Shown here piece after piece: positions 18,181-26,215 of a stretch of 64,000 nt of DNA. The notes below the pieces were generated by a model. The model made no database searches, was not told where the DNA came from, and saw only the letters and a list, made by a program, of their open reading frames with translations. The position numbers and the translations under genes were made by a program. The stretch covers positions 2,126,472 to 2,190,471 of the forward strand of contig AP021858.1 in NCBI GenBank assembly GCA_017347465.1. Reading direction: 5' to 3'. The stretch's first letter is position 1, and every line of letters starts with the position of its first letter. Source of the DNA: Candidatus Nitrosymbiomonas proteolyticus (lineage in GTDB: Bacteria > Armatimonadota > Fimbriimonadia > Fimbriimonadales > Fimbriimonadaceae).

Positions 18181-18788
18181 CGGTGGATCTCCCCAAGAAT
18201 GAAGACGATGGAAAGAAAAAGCGATGTGACGAGGATGCTAATGTGGCGCGTCGGAGCAAAGACGCTGTCCGTAAAGCCAACGGCATTTTCTCTCCAGTTC
18301 AGGAAGCCGAAAAACCACAACCCACCCAAGGATCCAATCGCCAGTAGACGAGATGATCTCCAGTCAGCCGCGCCCTTGATCCGATTGACTGCCCATGCGA
18401 GAATCGACCCAGACAATGTACCAGCGATCAGCATCCGTAGCCACCCGTTAGTGGGCTCCTGATAGAAATCAAACGTGCCGTACCAGATCACGCTTCCGCG
18501 AAAGTGGGTAGCGCAATAGTACGCTACAGCAACACCGACGGCGAGGAAAAGGGAACTCCTTGCGCCCTGCCTCCCCGCAACGTATGAGGAAACCCCGAAA
18601 AACCCAAGCAGGAGCCAAGCGTGATAAAAGGCCACGGGAACCTGTATCACATGTAGTACCTCTTGACCGGCCCAGAAGCGTAAGGATTCGACGGCCTGAA
18701 AGGAGACAAGGGGAAGACCCAGTGCAACTGCAAGAATGCGAGCGATATCCGGCCACTCGAATCGCTCTTGAAGCAAACTATCGTCCAT
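18177..18788 (-). CDS. Multi-pass membrane protein
   Basis: 203 residues from ATG 18788. About five or six hydrophobic segments are visible (ILAVALGLPLVSFQAV, VAFYHAWLLLGFFGVSSYV, LFLAVGVAVAYYC, MLIAGTLSGSILAWAV, LLAIGSLGGLWFFGF, ISILVTSLFLSIVFILG). No family was recognised. The ATG lies 11 bases inside the end of the preceding thioredoxin-like gene. Earlier in-frame codons are possible but would place the start deep in that gene. Confidence 0.68.
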   Translation of the reverse strand: MDDSLLQERFEWPDIARILAVALGLPLVSFQAVESLRFWAGQEVLHVIQVPVAFYHAWLLLGFFGVSSYVAGRQGARSSLFLAVGVAVAYYCATHFRGSVIWYGTFDFYQEPTNGWLRMLIAGTLSGSILAWAVNRIKGAADWRSSRLLAIGSLGGLWFFGFLNWRENAVGFTDSVFAPTRHISILVTSLFLSIVFILGEIHR

Positions 18789-19326
18789 CGTGCTTTCCCC
18801 CGGACGCAATTTCAAGGAGTCGATAACAGCTTTCTTCCAGAGATTCAGAGGGCTCTTGGCAATACAGAAGCGAACCGTTCGCGCCGTAGAAGTACAGGCG
18901 AGGAACAAAATAGAGGTTCAGGCGCTTGCGAACGTCATCTGTGGCTCGAATGGTGGTCAGCCCGCCTATTGTTGCGGTCTCGCCGGCTCCGGACCGATTC
19001 TCCCCCTCGGCTACCAAGAGCACCCACTGGCAGCGTAAGGGCTGGAGTATTCGTCGCGTTTGCTCGACGCGAAAAACGGTGCATGCGGTGCAATCGGAAA
19101 GGGCCAAGACCAATGTCGGTCCCGCGGTGTTCGCATTGGGTGTCATATCAATGGGGCATCGGCTTCCAAGTCTCGGGTCCTTCTTCGCGGACGCAGTCCC
19201 AAGGAACACTCGGTTTTCGGCGCGATAGGAGTGTTGGACAATAGGTACGACAAACGAGTTCACTCCCAACACAAGCACAAGGACCAGCGCGGTTAGGTTC
19301 ACCGATGTCAGCGAAAGCGAACTCAC
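18778..19326 (-). CDS. Membrane-anchored thioredoxin-fold protein with DCTAC motif
   Basis: 182 residues from GTG 19326, which overlaps the TGA of the previous gene (GTGA). An N-terminal anchor (LTALVLVLVLGVNSFVVPIV) is followed by a thioredoxin-like domain: LVLALSDCTACTVFRVEQTR contains the CxxC-like DCTAC redox centre and FVPRLYFYGANG contains the cis-Pro region and strand. The likely role is disulfide exchange or reduction outside the membrane. It resembles the accessory thioredoxin-like proteins often placed next to secreted Cys-rich products. Confidence 0.7.
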   Translation of the reverse strand: MSSLSLTSVNLTALVLVLVLGVNSFVVPIVQHSYRAENRVFLGTASAKKDPRLGSRCPIDMTPNANTAGPTLVLALSDCTACTVFRVEQTRRILQPLRCQWVLLVAEGENRSGAGETATIGGLTTIRATDDVRKRLNLYFVPRLYFYGANGSLLYCQEPSESLEESCYRLLEIASGGKHDGR

Positions 19327-19730
19327 TTCCCACCTCCGTGTTCTATGGCTCTGAATAGGTCAGCTAGGGCACTGTCATCCAACGGATGTCCGTTTCCATA
19401 GACAGCTCGACCGGCCGACGCGTCAAAGCAAATGGTCGGACAGGCATTGACTCCAAATTCACTCGAGATCTTGCCATCGAGGTCCGCGATCGGCGATTCT
19501 CGGAGTCTATGTGCCTTGGCAAACTCTCGTGAATCCCCGACGCTGCCCCTGAAGTAGAGGACACACCGAGCAAGCCGATCAGGGCCGATTTGATCGGCAG
19601 CTATCGCACATTCCGGGCACCCGCAGAAGAAGATGACGGGTTTCGAACTGCGGACCCCACACGAGAGTGTCGCCGAGAAAAAGACGGCAACCACGATTCG
19701 TACAAGCCAGATGCGGAACGCTGAGTACAT
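19323..19730 (-). CDS. Exported thioredoxin-like protein with CGCPEC motif
   Basis: 135 residues from ATG 19730 with GGAG nine bases upstream. The signal or lipobox-like segment ([15 protein letters not shown]) is followed by [20 protein letters not shown], a CxCxxC redox site on a thioredoxin strand-helix, and [12 protein letters not shown] in the cis-Pro position. It is the first gene of the cassette A operon; its promoter would be in the 100 bases that separate it from the divergent half-uvrA gene. The two thioredoxin-fold proteins may form a relay. Confidence 0.7.
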   Translation of the reverse strand: MYSAFRIWLVRIVVAVFFSATLSCGVRSSKPVIFFCGCPECAIAADQIGPDRLARCVLYFRGSVGDSREFAKAHRLRESPIADLDGKISSEFGVNACPTICFDASAGRAVYGNGHPLDDSALADLFRAIEHGGGK

Positions 19731-19829
19731 GGCGATTCTCCGCTGCAGCTATTGTATCACACAATTGACGAAATCGTAAGGGATTTCCTTCTGTTTCACT
19801 CAGCCTGCATCAGCTATACTCCTGTCCAC

Positions 19830-20849
19830 ATGTCGGACTCCTCGTCCAACGGCTGGATTGTGCTTCGCGGAGCCTCAGGCAATAACCTGAGATCCATCGA
19901 CGTCGCCATCCCTCGCGGCCTCTTCACCTGCGTCACCGGCGTCTCCGGCTCCGGCAAATCCACCCTCGTCCAGGACACCCTCTTCCCCCGACTCATGTAC
20001 GAGGTCTACGGCACCCGCACCACCTGGGCCGCGCACGAATCGCTCGAAGGATTCGAAGGCATCGACAAGGTCATCGACATCGACCAGTCCCCCATCGGGC
20101 GAACCCCCCGCAGCAACCCGGCCACCTACACCGGCACCTTCGACATGGTCCGCGAGCTGTTCGCCATGACCCCCGACGCCAAGATCCGAGGCTACAAGAA
20201 CGGCCGCTTCAGCTTCAACGTCAAGGGCGGGCGGTGCGAGGCGTGCAAGGGCGACGGCATCATCAAGATCGAGATGCACTTCCTGCCGGACGTCTACGTG
20301 CCGTGCGAGGTCTGCAAGGGCCGGCGCTACAACCGCGAGACGCTGGAGGTGCGCTACAAGGGCAAGAACATCGCCGACGTGCTGGCGATGACGGTCGAGG
20401 AGGGCGAGGAGTTCTTCAGCGCGATCCCGAAGATCCACCGCAAGATGGCGACGCTGCTGGACGTGGGGCTGGGCTACATCAAGCTGGGCCAGCCGGCGAC
20501 CACGCTCTCGGGCGGCGAGGCGCAAAGGGTGAAGCTCGCGGAGGAGCTCTCGAAGCGCTCGACCGGAAGGACGCTCTACATCCTCGACGAGCCGACGACG
20601 GGCTTGCATTTCGAGGACGTGCGGCGCCTGCTCGCCGTGCTGCACCGGCTGGTGGACCAGGGGAACACGATGATCGTCATCGAGCACAACCTGGACGTGA
20701 TCAAAACGGCGGACTGGGTGATCGACCTCGGCCCTGAGGGCGGCACCGGCGGCGGCAAGGTGGTGGCGATGGGGACGCCGGAAGACGTGGCGAAAGTCGA
20801 AGGGAGTTGGACGGGGAGGTATCTGAGGGGCGTGTTGGCACGGCAGTAA
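19830..20849 (+). CDS. Free-standing C-terminal half of UvrA (complete ABC-II module)
   Basis: 339 residues from ATG 19830 ([19 protein letters not shown]). It contains every element of the second ATPase of UvrA: Walker [11 protein letters not shown] at 37-46, [16 protein letters not shown], zinc cysteines 136/139 and 159/162, the signature [11 protein letters not shown] near 227, Walker B ending in Asp253-Glu254, and H-loop His286. The first ATPase, the UvrB-binding domain and the DNA-binding insertion are absent. Upstream sequence shows no UvrA homology, and copy 1 begins at the same residue, so this looks like a real half gene, not a random cut. No strong ribosome-binding site precedes it. 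Whether it acts in excision repair or pairs with another half is unknown. Confidence 0.85.
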   Translation: MSDSSSNGWIVLRGASGNNLRSIDVAIPRGLFTCVTGVSGSGKSTLVQDTLFPRLMYEVYGTRTTWAAHESLEGFEGIDKVIDIDQSPIGRTPRSNPATYTGTFDMVRELFAMTPDAKIRGYKNGRFSFNVKGGRCEACKGDGIIKIEMHFLPDVYVPCEVCKGRRYNRETLEVRYKGKNIADVLAMTVEEGEEFFSAIPKIHRKMATLLDVGLGYIKLGQPATTLSGGEAQRVKLAEELSKRSTGRTLYILDEPTTGLHFEDVRRLLAVLHRLVDQGNTMIVIEHNLDVIKTADWVIDLGPEGGTGGGKVVAMGTPEDVAKVEGSWTGRYLRGVLARQ

Positions 20850-20921
20850 TTGAGGAATTTCAGGCAGTTTTGAGATTTCCTGTTGCAGTATTACAGTGGA
20901 CTCCCTCTCTTGAAGTGCCGG

Positions 20922-20938
20922 TCGCGGAAACGCGAGCG
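20922..20938 (+). repeat. Short hairpin repeat with GNRA loop, copy a
   Basis: TCGCGGAAACGCGA (20922-20935) can form a five-base-pair stem with a GAAA tetraloop. The longer motif CGCGGAAACGCGAGCG (20923-20938) recurs with one change at 21073. It lies about 25 bases upstream of the small acidic gene. Confidence 0.5.
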
Positions 20939-20962
20939 AGACCAAAATGGAGGAACAGAATC

Positions 20963-21070
20963 GTGAGCGATTGGGATATCGAACCCAGCTCGAGCGGAAC
21001 GGAGCCGAACGGCGACGGCACCCCGGAGAGCAATTCGGACGACTACTCGGAAGACAGCGACGCGGGTTGA
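20963..21070 (+). CDS. Small acidic peptide, 35 residues
   Basis: GTG 20963 follows GGAGGAACAGAATC, a strong ribosome-binding site. The product starts VSDWDIEPSSSGTEPN and ends DDYSEDSDAG: unstructured, strongly acidic, without cysteines or membrane segment. It precedes the sigma/anti-sigma-like/CHAT operon. A second tiny acidic protein lies on the far side of that operon, so both may belong to it. Reading it as a real gene rests on the ribosome-binding site and position only. Confidence 0.5.
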   Translation: MSDWDIEPSSSGTEPNGDGTPESNSDDYSEDSDAG

Positions 21071-21072
21071 GC

Positions 21073-21088
21073 CGCGGAGACGCGAGCG
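21073..21088 (+). repeat. Short hairpin repeat with GNRA loop, copy b
   Basis: CGCGGAGACGCGAGCG starts two bases after the stop of the small acidic gene and 150 bases after copy a. CGCG pairs with CGCG around a GAGA tetraloop. Copies a and b each stand ahead of a gene in this operon, so a shared regulatory or processing role is possible. Confidence 0.5.
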
Positions 21089-21161
21089 GTGGAGGACCGC
21101 AAAATATAGTGGTTCTCCCCACTCCAAAAGCCCGAACTTGGGGCGACCGGAGGCAACGAAG

Positions 21162-21719
21162 TTGACGAAGCAGAAGTCAGAAGCAGAGTGTTTTTCAAGT
21201 GAGGTAGAGCTATTACGGCCAAAATTGCTGGCCTACGCTCGTCGCTTGAAAGAATCCCTATTGAAATGGAGGTCAGATTTGGAGCCAGAAGATCTGGTTC
21301 AAGAAGCCCTGACAAGAGGATTTGAGTCGATCTCGACGTTTGATGGGAGATCAAGCCTCATGACCTGGCTCCAAAGAATCATGATCCACGTCAGCCTTGA
21401 ACCGCTAAAACGAAAGGAATCGAAGTATGACTATGATCGCACAGACGAAGCGGTGAGCAATATCTCAGTCCATTCCGTACTTGACGATCCTCATCGAGCA
21501 TTTTGTGCCCATATGAGATCGGACCTTCTGCTCGATGCCATACGACAAATGACCCCTGAAGAGCGTACCGCATTCTTCGCCACCGAGAATGAGATGATCG
21601 GGTTGACCTACGAGCAGGCTGCTGAGCAGTTGAACTGGACAATTGAAACTGTCAAGTCCCGCGTGTCAAGCGCAAGAAGGAGGGTGCGAACAAGCATTCC
21701 CAAGGAGTGGGTGCCATGA
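21162..21719 (+). CDS. ECF-type RNA polymerase sigma factor
   Basis: 185 residues from TTG 21162, chosen because GGAGG lies eight bases upstream; the TTG at 21138 has no such site. Region 2 is recognisable (LEPEDLVQEALTRGFESIST, then FDGRSSLMTWLQRIMIH), as is region 4 (MTPEERTAFFATENEMIGLT, YEQAAEQLNWTIETVKSRVS with the helix-turn-helix). Its stop overlaps the ATG of the next gene (ATGA). It is the first of three translationally coupled genes ending in a CHAT protease, so it is probably the output of that system. Its codon usage is AT-richer than the flanking uvrA pieces. Confidence 0.88.
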   Translation: MTKQKSEAECFSSEVELLRPKLLAYARRLKESLLKWRSDLEPEDLVQEALTRGFESISTFDGRSSLMTWLQRIMIHVSLEPLKRKESKYDYDRTDEAVSNISVHSVLDDPHRAFCAHMRSDLLLDAIRQMTPEERTAFFATENEMIGLTYEQAAEQLNWTIETVKSRVSSARRRVRTSIPKEWVP

Positions 21720-22387
21720 GGAACAATAATAGACAAACACAGCGCGTTTCAAGAGCAGAGATAAGTGTTCTTCAACTCGCTCTCGAATCAGAAGCCCTCC
21801 TGTCAGCATATCTGCTTGGCGAGGCGAACGAAGAAGAGAGGTCGCAAGTTGAAGCAGCAATGGCCCAAGATCCATCAATCGCCTCAACGATTGAGGAGTT
21901 GAAGCATGCATATGAGGAAGAGACTGGTGCCGCTGGAGAAGCCAGGGGATCTCTACTTACACATCTGGCAGCGATTGTAAACAGCGTCGGGCTTCCCCTC
22001 AGGCTATTACAAGCCAACGTACAAATGCCCTCGCCCCGAGTCGCAACTCTCAGCGGATCGTCGCAAGCTGTCGTAGGAATTGAACTTCCTGGCGGGATCG
22101 CCAAGTTATTCTCGTCCGGTAGCGCAACCCTAAAGATCACGCCAGAAAACCGGTTCACAAAGGCCCAGCTCTTTTGGCCATCTGTCGCGGAGGGCTTGGA
22201 GTCGGACTGCGAGATTGATGCAATCATCCAACGGACATCTTCATCGGGATCGGGAAAGCCCAAGATAGTCGTGAAGAACGTATTGCCAGGAAGCTGGTCA
22301 CGGAACGTTACAGTTCCTGGCCACGAGACAGGCGACAAATGGACGTTGACCGTTGAAGCGAGAGAACGCAATGGGCTTGACGCTTGA
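21716..22387 (+). CDS. Anti-sigma-factor-like protein, candidate CHAT substrate
   Basis: 223 residues from ATG 21716. Residues about 20-70 (LLSAYLLGEANEEERSQVEA, then AMAQDPSIASTIEELKHAYE) match the short helical N-terminus of FecR/RskA-type anti-sigma factors, but without the zinc-binding HxxxC motif. There is no transmembrane helix, unlike most such factors. A central hydrophobic stretch (LLTHLAAIVNSVGLPLRLLQ) is followed by a beta-rich domain (VVGIELPGGIAKLF, GDKWTLTVEARERN). It overlaps the sigma gene by four bases and the CHAT gene by 17. Sigma binding, and cleavage by the CHAT protease, are inferences from order and from known sigma/anti-sigma pairs. Confidence 0.65.
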   Translation: MRNNNRQTQRVSRAEISVLQLALESEALLSAYLLGEANEEERSQVEAAMAQDPSIASTIEELKHAYEEETGAAGEARGSLLTHLAAIVNSVGLPLRLLQANVQMPSPRVATLSGSSQAVVGIELPGGIAKLFSSGSATLKITPENRFTKAQLFWPSVAEGLESDCEIDAIIQRTSSSGSGKPKIVVKNVLPGSWSRNVTVPGHETGDKWTLTVEARERNGLDA

Positions 22388-25316
22388 AGAAGGGACGCAA
22401 TGCCTTGAGGCTATTGCTCGCTGTATCCGAACTAACAGTTCCCTCAGCCCTGACCTTCAGAAGAACTTGCGTCGCCTGTTTGACGACAGCGATCGTCCAA
22501 ACACACCTGCGCCAGAGACCATCGTGTATAGGTGGATCGAGCGCAGTGTGGGTGACCCCGCAGCCACGGCCCTTGATCGGCAGAATCCATTTCAGCCTGA
22601 TGAGAAAGACTTGCTGGCCCGATATCGTGTTATAGAGACAATCTGGAGGGAATTTGCGCAATGCTGGAGTGCCCGCCAACGTGCCGAAATCCTGCTCGCA
22701 CAAGGAACCCTCCTGGCTGCAATATCCCACGCACGGCCCACAGAACACGATAGCCTCGCAAACCAGGCTGTCATCGCCCTTAAGTCTGGTAGAGAGCTGC
22801 TTCCTCAGACTCCAGAATTCGAGACACGGAGATGTCACGTCTTTTGGCTTGAAGCGTCTCTTCTCGAAAAGCTAGCCCGATGGGAGAGTGTAAGCCATGC
22901 CCTCGCAATGGCCCTAACTGTAGATCCCATCGAAGCATCGAACGGACTCTACTTGGGAGTCGCCTCTCGCTTCTTTGCCCTTCCTGAGGAGTATCAATCA
23001 AGACTCCGAGATCAGATTGCCGCCCAGCTTTACCTTGCATACGTTTGGATTTGCCCAACCGAAGACATCCAGGAGAGAAAAAGGCGATCTATAACTGAGG
23101 ATGGAATCGAGACCTCGGATGGGAGCAAGGAACAAAGAAGTTCAGAGGGGCTTGAAGACGGCTTGTTCTGGTCTCCAAAGGCCGCAGACCGGCTAGGTCT
23201 GATGGCGATGTTGACTGCGTGCGGGGGACATGAGTTGATTCAAGCTGCGGTGAGAATCGAGCTTGCCAAGCTATACGAACATAGGGACTCCCTGCCCGGG
23301 TTTCATCGCGTTACCCGCAAAGATGAATTGTGTAGACACCTAGAGTCTCGGTCGGTAGAAACGGATGCGAGCCTACCATCGGCAGCCCTCGAGGAGCCCG
23401 TGGCTGGTGATGCTTCCAACACCCCTGAGGTGGAGGAAGCGATCGCCCTCTTATCTCGGGGTACCCATGAGCTATTCGCAGTTCACACAAAGGAAGCACT
23501 CCAAACCCTGAGCTCAGCGGCAGCAGTGGCCGCCCAATCGGGCAGGTTAAGCCTGTTGCTAAAGATAATGAGTAGGCTTAGAAGGCTCCGCTGGTACATT
23601 GAAGCGGGAGGGCCCCATCACGGAAGAAGTGAACACATGCTCAATGGCTTGGCCCAAGATTGGTTCAAGACTTGCTTCGGACCCAAAGTACTGGGCTTCT
23701 ATGAAGCCCGTAAGAGTGACCCTGGGTACTTGCCAGGGCCGCTTGACGATTGGGGCGAGGATACGGAATCCTGGCAGCACGCCCCGGTACATCGGAAAGA
23801 GGCACAAGACGCAGTAGCCGGATTGCTCATGGAAGAGGCCGGTGGAGAGGAAGCCGCGTTCATCTTTCGGACATTTTTGAGGCAGAATACGAACATTACT
23901 GCTGAGATAGCGCATTGGATTCCCGACGTCGACGCCTTCCTCATGCGGCTCGACGCAGTCAACGCGAGGCTCGGAGCTCGACACATCGCTATGATGATGT
24001 CGGACAACCTTGCTGGATACGATCGTGGACCGTGGCTAAGGTACTTGCTACGCATTCACGAGGAACAACTCCAGGGCTGCAGTAATCCCTTGATAAGGAA
24101 CAGACTGCTTTCTGATCTTGACGAACTCCTGGTGCACTATGCGGCTTCCGAAAATGATGCGAATCTACAGTCAGTAGTAGAGTGGTCCAGACGAGTGAAG
24201 GGCCTACATCTGGCATCGTGCAGTTCTGACGCCCAGGTCGGAATGAAGCCCAGTATAAATGAGCAGCGCGTCGAGGCAATGGTCGAGCCTCCTTCGCTTG
24301 AACGAAGTGTAATAATTCTCGACTGGATAGTTGGCAAGGATCAATCGGTACTCGTGAGCCAGGTGGGAGCCGATGTTCGCAGGTGGATTCTGTCTACTAG
24401 CAGATCGACCATAAACGAGGCATTGAAGAAACTGAACCGCATGTCCAAGCCTGGAAGAGCCGGTCCTGGACTTAGCCAAATCGAGGATCTAGTGACATCT
24501 TATCGGGAGCAGGCAACCGCTCCTCTGCTCGATAAGTTGCTCAGTCACTGGAAGAACATCTCGGCTACACTCTTGCCGCCAGATGCTTTCCTTCTTGCAG
24601 CTAATTCCTCAACAGCACTCCTTTGTCCGCATGGCGTGCTTCGCCAACTTCCCCTTCACTGTCTGGTTTCTGAGTCATGTACGCCGCTTTTTATGGCGCT
24701 CCACACTACATATGTTGCGGTTCCAAAAGACCCTAGTGTCGCCAGGCCGAAAACAAGGATGGTTGCCGCCATTGCGAACACTGAGCTGGAGTCCGATGTC
24801 CGCGACAAGTTGATGGCTGACATTCTGAAGACGGTCGAACCTGTCGAAGTATGGGCGCGACGCCTTTTTGAGGCCGAACTCTCAATCATTTTTGAACATG
24901 GCTACTACGAAAGCGACCGTCCAGCATCAACGCGCTTGTGTCTCCAGAAGGGAGCGCGACTCTATACCACTGATGTTGGGGCGATCGCAAAGGACCGCCT
25001 TCGTGGTAAGACCATATGGGTGTTTGCGTGCGAGTCGGGCAAGGGCACTTCGACGGTCCATCGCGGCAATGCACAGCAATCGGACTCCTCGCTGCTCGCG
25101 ACTTTCATAGAGTGCGGTGCAACATCTGTCCTATCTTGCCTTTGGAAAGTCGCTCCCATCAACGCGTCAAGGTTCCTTTTTCAGCTACTGGATGAGATTA
25201 CTGTCGCCGATATCGCCCAAGAATACACAGTGGCACTTCGCCGCTGCGCTGCCGTCGAATCTCACGCCATGGCTGCGATCGCCCGGGTCGGTGCTTTCGT
25301 CTGGTACGCACAATAG
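22371..25316 (+). CDS. CHAT-domain protease with long helical N-terminus
   Basis: 981 residues from ATG 22371. The first 750 residues are mostly helical with TPR-like segments (ISHARPTEHDSLANQAVIAL, ALQTLSSAAAVAAQSGRLSL). The C-terminal 230 are a CHAT caspase-fold domain: LLAANSSTALLCPHGVLRQL, the catalytic His843 in FEHGYYESD, Cys887 in VFACESGKG, then ECGATSVLSCLWKVAPINAS. Both dyad residues are present, so it is probably active. It overlaps the anti-sigma-like gene and ends at a hairpin. The arrangement recalls TPR-CHAT/Csx30/RpoE of type III-E CRISPR loci, but no CRISPR component is here. The trigger is unknown. Confidence 0.85.
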   Translation: MGLTLEEGTQCLEAIARCIRTNSSLSPDLQKNLRRLFDDSDRPNTPAPETIVYRWIERSVGDPAATALDRQNPFQPDEKDLLARYRVIETIWREFAQCWSARQRAEILLAQGTLLAAISHARPTEHDSLANQAVIALKSGRELLPQTPEFETRRCHVFWLEASLLEKLARWESVSHALAMALTVDPIEASNGLYLGVASRFFALPEEYQSRLRDQIAAQLYLAYVWICPTEDIQERKRRSITEDGIETSDGSKEQRSSEGLEDGLFWSPKAADRLGLMAMLTACGGHELIQAAVRIELAKLYEHRDSLPGFHRVTRKDELCRHLESRSVETDASLPSAALEEPVAGDASNTPEVEEAIALLSRGTHELFAVHTKEALQTLSSAAAVAAQSGRLSLLLKIMSRLRRLRWYIEAGGPHHGRSEHMLNGLAQDWFKTCFGPKVLGFYEARKSDPGYLPGPLDDWGEDTESWQHAPVHRKEAQDAVAGLLMEEAGGEEAAFIFRTFLRQNTNITAEIAHWIPDVDAFLMRLDAVNARLGARHIAMMMSDNLAGYDRGPWLRYLLRIHEEQLQGCSNPLIRNRLLSDLDELLVHYAASENDANLQSVVEWSRRVKGLHLASCSSDAQVGMKPSINEQRVEAMVEPPSLERSVIILDWIVGKDQSVLVSQVGADVRRWILSTSRSTINEALKKLNRMSKPGRAGPGLSQIEDLVTSYREQATAPLLDKLLSHWKNISATLLPPDAFLLAANSSTALLCPHGVLRQLPLHCLVSESCTPLFMALHTTYVAVPKDPSVARPKTRMVAAIANTELESDVRDKLMADILKTVEPVEVWARRLFEAELSIIFEHGYYESDRPASTRLCLQKGARLYTTDVGAIAKDRLRGKTIWVFACESGKGTSTVHRGNAQQSDSSLLATFIECGATSVLSCLWKVAPINASRFLFQLLDEITVADIAQEYTVALRRCAAVESHAMAAIARVGAFVWYAQ

Positions 25317-25320
25317 AATG

Positions 25321-25350
25321 GGAAGGCTGACCCCGCTGGCCCAGCCTTCC
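25321..25350. terminator. Perfect hairpin after the CHAT gene
   Basis: GGAAGGCTG and CAGCCTTCC form a nine-base-pair perfect stem with a 12-base loop, five bases after the CHAT stop. There is no long T-run on the plus strand. It could end both this operon and the minus-strand small gene at 25392. Confidence 0.65.
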
Positions 25351-25391
25351 GTTGGATCGAGGCGATGCGTGCAGCATCGCAACCATGACTC

Positions 25392-25469
25392 TTACTCGCC
25401 GTCAGCTTCCGCTTCGGCTTCCATCAGCTCTTCGCGCTCTTCCCACAGAGCATCTTCGTCGTCGTACAT
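25392..25469 (-). CDS. Tiny acidic protein, 25 residues
   Basis: ATG 25469 follows AAGGAGGCGAGCAAAT, an excellent ribosome-binding site. The product MYDDEDALWEEREELMEAEA ends shortly after and is almost entirely acidic, likely a single helix. It has no known family. It converges on the CHAT gene and shares the hairpin at 25321. Confidence 0.55.
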   Translation of the reverse strand: MYDDEDALWEEREELMEAEAEADGE

Positions 25470-25573
25470 ATTTGCTCGCCTCCTTGTTCCTTCTCGGCTT
25501 GTCCTTTTTGGGGGCCGGCATTTATGAAGTGGGACCATGAACCGTGAATGCAACAGCTCAACAAGAAGATTTC

Positions 25574-25612
25574 CAAAAAGAAGCGGCGGGCCTGTAAGGT
25601 CTGGCCCACCGC
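25574..25612 (-). terminator. Terminator of the zinc-ribbon gene
   Basis: On the minus strand GCGGTGGGCC...GGCCCGCCGC pairs with one mismatch and a ten-base loop (25584-25612), followed by TTCTTTTTGG. It lies 18 bases after the stop of the gene at 25630. Confidence 0.6.
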
Positions 25613-25629
25613 GCGGCTCGGTGGTCGTG

Positions 25630-25761
25630 TTAATCGTAGGGTAGAAGGTCACCGCCGCAACAAGGGCACCCGGCGGGATGCGGCTTGCACGTGTAGATGG
25701 CCAGGTCATCGATCGGGGTCCCGCATTCGGGACACGTGATTTCCGGATAGTATTCATCCAT
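25630..25761 (-). CDS. Small zinc-ribbon protein, 43 residues
   Basis: ATG 25761 follows AAAGGAGG with good spacing. [20 protein letters not shown] contains the first CxxC knuckle; [19 protein letters not shown] contains the second (CPCC). Such mini zinc ribbons bind one Zn and usually mediate protein or nucleic-acid contacts. It lies between the CHAT operon and half-uvrA copy 3, on the opposite strand, and has its own terminator. Confidence 0.7.
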   Translation of the reverse strand: MDEYYPEITCPECGTPIDDLAIYTCKPHPAGCPCCGGDLLPYD

Positions 25762-25985
25762 TGTCGAGCCTCCTTTGGCTCGGAGCCCTCGTGGACTCCC
25801 ACTCCCTAAGAGGTCTCGCATTTGCGATTTGCAACAGAGGAACAAGCGAGGGAGGACGCTACTATCGGGGCAATTATCTTGCCGACAGCGGCTGCCGACT
25901 CTCACGGGACGTAAGCGGAGTTCTATGGCCATTCTGATCGGTAGGGTTCCCACTCAAGTGGGTCAGGCTCATAGTCGGGTGGATC

Positions 25986-26215
25986 GCCGGGTGCTGCACC
26001 GCCCAGTGGACCAGGGCAACACGATGATCGTGATCGAGCACAACCTGGATGTCATCAAAACCGCCGACTGGGTCATTGATTTGGGGCCCGAAGGGGGGAA
26101 CGGAGGCGGGAAAGTGGTCGCTATGGGCACGCCGGAGGAAGTGGCGGAGGTCGAAGGAAGCTGGACGGGGAGGTATTTGAGGGGGGTGTTGGCAAATCCC
26201 CGGACAGAGTGCTAA
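25986..26215 (+). pseudogene. Half-uvrA copy 3, only the last 75 codons
   Basis: Homology to the complete copy begins near 25990 within the leucine-rich stretch before [20 protein letters not shown], and runs to RYLRGVLA and a stop at 26213. It retains the H-loop His but none of the other ATPase motifs. By eye it differs at many synonymous positions from copies 2 and 4, so it was not copied recently from either. Its left edge coincides with that of the fragment at 30379. Confidence 0.85.

Noticed and set aside
20850-25316. The CHAT operon as part of a type III-E CRISPR locus.
   Set aside because: No gRAMP/Cas7-11-type effector, no Csx30/Csx31 that I can identify by sequence, and no CRISPR array are present. 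Only the sigma/regulator/CHAT logic is similar.
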